Origin: Oscillospiraceae bacterium
GTDB taxonomy: Bacteria; Bacillota; Clostridia; Oscillospirales; Acutalibacteraceae
Reading direction: 5' to 3'
DNA: 24,044 nt
NCBI GenBank assembly: GCA_022508865.1
Contig: JAFLUK010000009.1
Span: forward strand, 1 to 24,044
Both the position numbers and the translations under genes were made by a program. Positions 20,051 through 24,044 of the stretch are shown piece after piece (positions within the stretch are counted from its first letter, which is position 1; each line of letters opens with the position of its first letter). Below the pieces are notes generated by a model. That model searched no databases, had not been told where the DNA came from, and saw nothing but the letters and a program-made list of their open reading frames with translations.

Positions 20051-22876
20051 TTATTCCAATACATTTTTCAGGTATCGACCGGTGTAGCTTTCTTTCACCT
20101 TGGAAATTTCTTCAGGAGTACCCCAGGCAACCAAAGTGCCTCCTCTGTCTCCTCCCTCGGGACCAAGGTCAATAATATAGTCAGAAGTCTTAATTAAATC
20201 AAGATTATGCTCAATTACCACCACTGTATTACCTGTGTCAACAAGGCGTTGAAGCACCTCTATCAACTTGTGAACATCCGCAATATGAAGTCCTGTTGTA
20301 GGTTCATCAAGAATATAAATTGTCTTGCCTGTGCTCCTCTTTGAGAGCTCTGTAGCCAGCTTTACCCTCTGTGCTTCACCACCCGATAATGTTGTAGAGG
20401 ATTGACCGATTTTGATGTAACCCAGACCTACTTCATTAAGAGTTTGTAGCTTTCTTGCAATTTTGGGATGATTTTTGAAAAATTCACAGCCTTCTTCAAC
20501 TGTCATTTCCAGAACATCATATATTGACTTTCCCTTATACTTAATCTCAAGAGTTTCTCTGTTGTAGCGGCGGCCCTTGCACACCTCGCAGGGAACATAT
20601 ACATCAGGTAAAAAGTGCATTTCTATCTTCTTTATACCATCCCCCTGACATGCCTCACACCTTCCTCCCTTTACATTAAAGGAAAATCTTCCTGCACCGT
20701 AACCACGCATTTTTGCTTCGTTGGTAGTTGCATACAGTGTTCTTATATCACCGAATACACCTGTATATGTGGCAGGGTTACTCCTTGGTGTTCTGCCAAT
20801 TGGGCTTTGGTCAATTTGGATTACCTTATCAAGGTTGTCTATTCCCTCAATTTTTTTGTGCTTACCGCTTTTTGTTTTGGCTCTGTTCAGTTCTTTAGCC
20901 AGCTTTTTGTACAAAATTTCATTAATAAGGGAGCTTTTTCCGCTGCCGGACACACCGGTTACGCAGACAAATTCACCAAGAGGGATTTTCACATCAATAT
21001 TTTTCAGGTTGTTTTGCTGTGCTCCTTTGATTTTAAGATATTTGCCGTTACCTTTTCTTCTTTGGACAGGCACAGGAATTGTTCTTTTTTTTGCAAGATA
21101 CTGACCTGTAATTGAATTTTCTACAGACATAATTTCCTGTGCAGTACCCTCTGCAACAATTTCTCCGCCGTGAATACCTGCACCGGGTCCCACATCAACA
21201 ATATGGTCGGCACACAGCATTGTATCCTCATCGTGTTCTACAACAATAACAGTGTTGCCCTTGTCTCTCAATGTCTTTAGCGTTTCCAAAAGCTTGTGAT
21301 TGTCCCTTTGGTGAAGTCCGATTGAAGGCTCGTCCAAAATATACACAACACCCATAAGAGAGGATCCGATTTGTGTTGCAAGACGAATTCTCTGACTTTC
21401 TCCTCCCGACAAAGTTCCTGTGCTTCTGGAAAGGGTAAGGTATTCAAGTCCCACCGATTTCAGAAATGTAAGTCTTGAAAGGATTTCCTTTAGGATTGCT
21501 TTGGCAATATACTGTTCTCTGTCTGTTAATTTCAGCTTTTCAAGATAATCAAGGGCTTCCACCACGGACATATCACAGAAATCAGAAATATTTTTATCCC
21601 CCACTGTTACAGCCAGGCTTTCTTTTCGCAGACGTTTGCCGTTACATTCATCACAGTGGTGCTCTGACATATAACCCTGTATTTCTTCCTTTATCCAATT
21701 GGAATTGGTTTCTCTGTATCGTCTTTCAAGATTGCCGATTATGCCCTCAAAATCTGTTTCGTAGGATTGAAAACCCTGTCGTGGTGAATATCTGTGTATT
21801 TTGAATTTTTCACCCTTTGTGCCATAGAGGATAATATCAATAATATCCTTTGGCAAATCACAGATTGGTGTATCAAGAGAAAATTTGTAGTGGTCGGCAA
21901 GTCCCACCATATAGGCTTCTGCAATAGAGTTGCCGTCAAGTGCCCAACCGCTGCCCTTAATACCTCCCTGTCTGATTGATTTTTCAGGGTCAGGAATAAT
22001 AATATCGGGGTCAACCTTTAAAAATACTCCGAGTCCTGTACACTTTGGACAAGCGCCAAAGGGGTTGTTAAAAGAAAACATTCTGGGAGTAAGTTCTTCT
22101 ACAGACACTCCGTGCTCCGGACAGGCGTAGTTCTGACTATAAGTTATCTCTTCACCGCCTACAATTGCAACCACTGCAATACCGTCGGTTAATTTCATTG
22201 TGGTTTCCAAAGAATCGGAAAGTCTTGACTTGATACCTTCCTTTACCACAAGACGGTCTACAACTATCTCTATATTATGCTTTTGGTTTTTTTCAAGAGA
22301 GATTTCCTCGGATAAATCATAGATATTTCCGTCTACTCTTACTCTTACAAATCCGCTTTTTCGGGCTGAATCAAACACCTTTTGGTGCATACCCTTTTTC
22401 CCACGAACAACAGGTGCAAGAACCTGAAATTTTGTTCCCTCACCTATCTGCAATACTGAATCTACAATCTGGTCAATTGTTTGCTGTTCAATTTTTCTTC
22501 CGCAAACAGGGCAGTGCGGAACACCAATGCGGGCATACAAAAGTCGCAAATAGTCATAGATTTCTGTAACTGTACCCACTGTTGAACGGGGATTTTTTGA
22601 AGTTGTCTTTTGGTCAATGGAAATTGACGGAGAAAGCCCCTCAATTGACTCAACATCGGGCTTTTCCATCTGACCGATAAACATTCTTGCATAGGAGGAA
22701 AGGCTCTCCATATATCGCCTTTGTCCCTCTGCATAAATTGTGTCAAATGCAAGAGAGCTTTTGCCGCTGCCTGAAAGACCTGTGATTACCACCAGCTTAT
22801 CCCTTGGTATGGTAACGTCAATATTTTTCAGGTTGTGTTCATTTGCTCCCTTGACTACTATTTTATCAAGACTCAT
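20051..22876 (-). CDS. uvrA: Excinuclease ABC subunit A
   Basis: ATP-driven damage-recognition subunit of UvrABC nucleotide excision repair. The 941-residue product is full length with two ABC ATPase modules: Walker A GLSGSGKSS (33-41) and GVSGSGKSS (641-649); the first signature is LSGGE at 489-493, with LDEP Walker B in each. Zinc sites appear as C253/C276/C279 (with CPVC at 122-125), C408/C411, and the C-terminal zinc finger C740/C743/C763/C766. IDQSPIGRTPRSNPATYTG is a hallmark motif. AGGGAAAA lies upstream of ATG at 22876. It lies 55 bases after ftsH, with a hairpin between them. uvrB is not adjacent in the visible window. Confidence 0.97.
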   Translation of the reverse strand: MSLDKIVVKGANEHNLKNIDVTIPRDKLVVITGLSGSGKSSLAFDTIYAEGQRRYMESLSSYARMFIGQMEKPDVESIEGLSPSISIDQKTTSKNPRSTVGTVTEIYDYLRLLYARIGVPHCPVCGRKIEQQTIDQIVDSVLQIGEGTKFQVLAPVVRGKKGMHQKVFDSARKSGFVRVRVDGNIYDLSEEISLEKNQKHNIEIVVDRLVVKEGIKSRLSDSLETTMKLTDGIAVVAIVGGEEITYSQNYACPEHGVSVEELTPRMFSFNNPFGACPKCTGLGVFLKVDPDIIIPDPEKSIRQGGIKGSGWALDGNSIAEAYMVGLADHYKFSLDTPICDLPKDIIDIILYGTKGEKFKIHRYSPRQGFQSYETDFEGIIGNLERRYRETNSNWIKEEIQGYMSEHHCDECNGKRLRKESLAVTVGDKNISDFCDMSVVEALDYLEKLKLTDREQYIAKAILKEILSRLTFLKSVGLEYLTLSRSTGTLSGGESQRIRLATQIGSSLMGVVYILDEPSIGLHQRDNHKLLETLKTLRDKGNTVIVVEHDEDTMLCADHIVDVGPGAGIHGGEIVAEGTAQEIMSVENSITGQYLAKKRTIPVPVQRRKGNGKYLKIKGAQQNNLKNIDVKIPLGEFVCVTGVSGSGKSSLINEILYKKLAKELNRAKTKSGKHKKIEGIDNLDKVIQIDQSPIGRTPRSNPATYTGVFGDIRTLYATTNEAKMRGYGAGRFSFNVKGGRCEACQGDGIKKIEMHFLPDVYVPCEVCKGRRYNRETLEIKYKGKSIYDVLEMTVEEGCEFFKNHPKIARKLQTLNEVGLGYIKIGQSSTTLSGGEAQRVKLATELSKRSTGKTIYILDEPTTGLHIADVHKLIEVLQRLVDTGNTVVVIEHNLDLIKTSDYIIDLGPEGGDRGGTLVAWGTPEEISKVKESYTGRYLKNVLE

Positions 22877-22903
22877 ATTTTTCCCTTATTTTTAATAAAC
22901 ACA

Positions 22904-22923
22904 GCTCCCTTAACAAAGGGAGC
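22904..22923 (-). terminator. Hairpin between ftsH and uvrA, probable weak terminator or attenuator
   Basis: A perfect 8-base stem, GCTCCCTT pairing with AAGGGAGC around a 4-base loop, begins 8 bases past the ftsH stop. On the minus strand it is followed by TGTGTTTATT rather than a clean T-run, so termination may be partial. uvrA starts 27 bases beyond the hairpin, and no distinct promoter is visible between. Confidence 0.55.
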
Positions 22924-22931
22924 CGATAAAA

Positions 22932-24044
22932 TTATTCTTCTGTTTCTTCATCTTCAGGATAGACAAATGTGCCGTCCATCATTGCAGCAAAATCCTCGCC
23001 TGACATTTTTTCGTACTTAATCAGATACTGCGCCACATTGTGAAGTTTATCTATATTGTCCTTAAGAATTGTTTCTGTCTTTTTATAGGCATCTGTGATA
23101 ATTGAATGAATTTCTTCATCAATAGCACAGGCGGTTTTTTCGGAATAATCCTTAACCTGACCCATATCCCTGCCGATGAATACTTCCTGACTACCGCTAC
23201 CGTAGAGAATGGGTCCAAGCTTGTCGCTCATACCGTATTTTGTAACCATCTTTTTGGCTGTATTTGTAGCCTTTTCAATATCGTTGCTCGCACCTGTGGA
23301 AATATCTCCCATAATAAGCGCTTCGGCAACTCTGCCGCCTAAGCACACAACAATATCCTCAAGCATTTCATTTTTGCTGTTATAGGACTTATCCTCCGAT
23401 GGCAGCGGCATTGTGTAACCGCCTGCCATACCACGTGGAATAATGGAAATTTCGTGAACAGGGTCCTGTGTGGAGCACTGATGGAATGCAATTGCGTGAC
23501 CTGCTTCGTGATAAGCGGTCAGCTTCTTTTCCTTGTCTGACATTACCTTGGACTTTTTCTCGGCACCTATAACTACCTTCATTGTTGCATCCTGAATTTG
23601 CTCCATAGTAATTGCCTTTAAATTCTTTCTTGCTGCAAGAAGTGCTGCTTCGTTAAGAAGGTTTTCAAGGTCAGCACCTGTGTATCCTGCTGTTGTTTTT
23701 GCAATATTTTTAAGGTTAACGTCAGGAGCAAGTGGCTTTTGTCTTGCGTGAACTCTCAAAATTGCTTCTCTGCCCACAACGTCGGGATAAGAAACAACAA
23801 CTTGTCTGTCAAAACGTCCCGGACGCATAAGAGCAGGGTCAAGTACGTCAGGTCTGTTTGTTGCGGCAATAAGGATAACCCCCTCATTGGCACCAAAGCC
23901 GTCCATCTCCACAAGGAGCTGATTGAGTGTTTGTTCTCTTTCGTCGTGACCGCCGCCAAGACCTGTGCCTCTTTGACGACCAACTGCATCAATTTCGTCA
24001 ATGAAAATGATGCAGGGGGAGTTTTTCTTTGCTGTCTGGAACAA
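22932..24044 (-). CDS. ftsH: ATP-dependent zinc metalloprotease FtsH, 5' end cut by window edge
   Basis: Membrane AAA+ protease that extracts and degrades membrane and regulatory proteins. Only the C-terminal 371 codons are visible. The first full codon is TTG inside LFQTAKKNSPC, where it encodes Leu in the AAA domain rather than a start. Visible parts are Walker B IIFIDEIDAVGRQRG, the second region of homology ATNRPDVLDPALMRPGRFDR, and the zinc site HEAGH (179-183 of the visible part) with GASND (D255) as a likely third ligand. The tail ends DEETEE, acidic. The Walker A and N-terminal membrane helices lie beyond the right edge. uvrA follows after a hairpin. Confidence 0.95.
   Translation of the reverse strand: MFQTAKKNSPCIIFIDEIDAVGRQRGTGLGGGHDEREQTLNQLLVEMDGFGANEGVILIAATNRPDVLDPALMRPGRFDRQVVVSYPDVVGREAILRVHARQKPLAPDVNLKNIAKTTAGYTGADLENLLNEAALLAARKNLKAITMEQIQDATMKVVIGAEKKSKVMSDKEKKLTAYHEAGHAIAFHQCSTQDPVHEISIIPRGMAGGYTMPLPSEDKSYNSKNEMLEDIVVCLGGRVAEALIMGDISTGASNDIEKATNTAKKMVTKYGMSDKLGPILYGSGSQEVFIGRDMGQVKDYSEKTACAIDEEIHSIITDAYKKTETILKDNIDKLHNVAQYLIKYEKMSGEDFAAMMDGTFVYPEDEETEE

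Noticed and set aside
1..24044. CRISPR array, prophage, transposon, tRNA or toxin-antitoxin pair
   Set aside because: No spaced direct repeats, transposase motif, tRNA cloverleaf or small paired ORF was seen; every gene over 60 codons that I accept is a known core-type family or a conserved domain of unknown function.
22932..24044. FtsH starting at 24044 as a complete short protein
   Set aside because: The first visible codon is TTG inside the conserved AAA domain; the gene clearly continues beyond the right edge.

Overview
The window looks like a chromosomal core region of a low-to-moderate-GC, spore-forming Clostridia member, most plausibly of the Ruminococcaceae/Oscillospiraceae type. That placement is inference from gene content: a GerW/YtfJ spore gene in an scpAB operon, a zinc-type L28, ThyX instead of ThyA, a sodium-pump-style biotin carboxyltransferase cluster, and A/T-rich SigA-like promoters. 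It holds 23 protein genes; 22 lie on the minus strand and only rpmB (L28) is on the plus strand. I see no rRNA, tRNA, CRISPR array, insertion sequence or phage gene. No gene-free stretch reaches 300 bases; the two longest (2703-2938 and 8238-8472, about 235 bases each) hold promoters and terminators.

Reading from high to low coordinates, the direction of most transcription: the 3' part of ftsH enters from the right edge and is followed by a hairpin and uvrA, closed by a terminator at 19988-20015. A promoter at 19920-19948 then opens a tightly packed unit of nine genes: thyX, tmk, a DUF2156 acyltransferase-like gene, a GNAT acetyltransferase, a DJ-1/PfpI gene, 5-formyl-THF cyclo-ligase, mltG, a U32 (TrhP-like) protein and alaS, closed by a terminator at 9992-10021. 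It joins dTTP synthesis, folate recycling, glycan-strand termination, tRNA modification and tRNA charging. A secreted GHL10/DUF187 glycosidase-like gene with its own promoter follows. It converges on rpmB, and the two share a bidirectional terminator at 8685-8714.

Divergent promoters at 8319-8424 serve rpmB on the right and, on the left, a seven-gene unit: M50 protease, scpA, scpB, DUF2953 (ytfI-like), ytfJ/gerW, D-Ala-D-Ala carboxypeptidase and an RsuA/RluB pseudouridine synthase. This is a familiar Firmicutes chromosome-segregation and sporulation block, closed by a terminator at 2817-2849. The left end is a biotin-dependent carboxyltransferase operon: a 12S-like subunit, a biotin carrier and a 5S/OadA-like subunit cut by the window edge. 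Its layout matches the three subunit types of transcarboxylase, but the 12S-like subunit is short and has altered catalytic motifs. I regard this as the most unusual element here.

Most of the window is ordinary core genome. I did not find a clear new defence, mobile or RNA-based system. The findings are specific oddities: the divergent carboxyltransferase, palindromes at promoters, a cysteine-rich ThyX tail, and an uncharacterised acyltransferase pair in the thyX operon.
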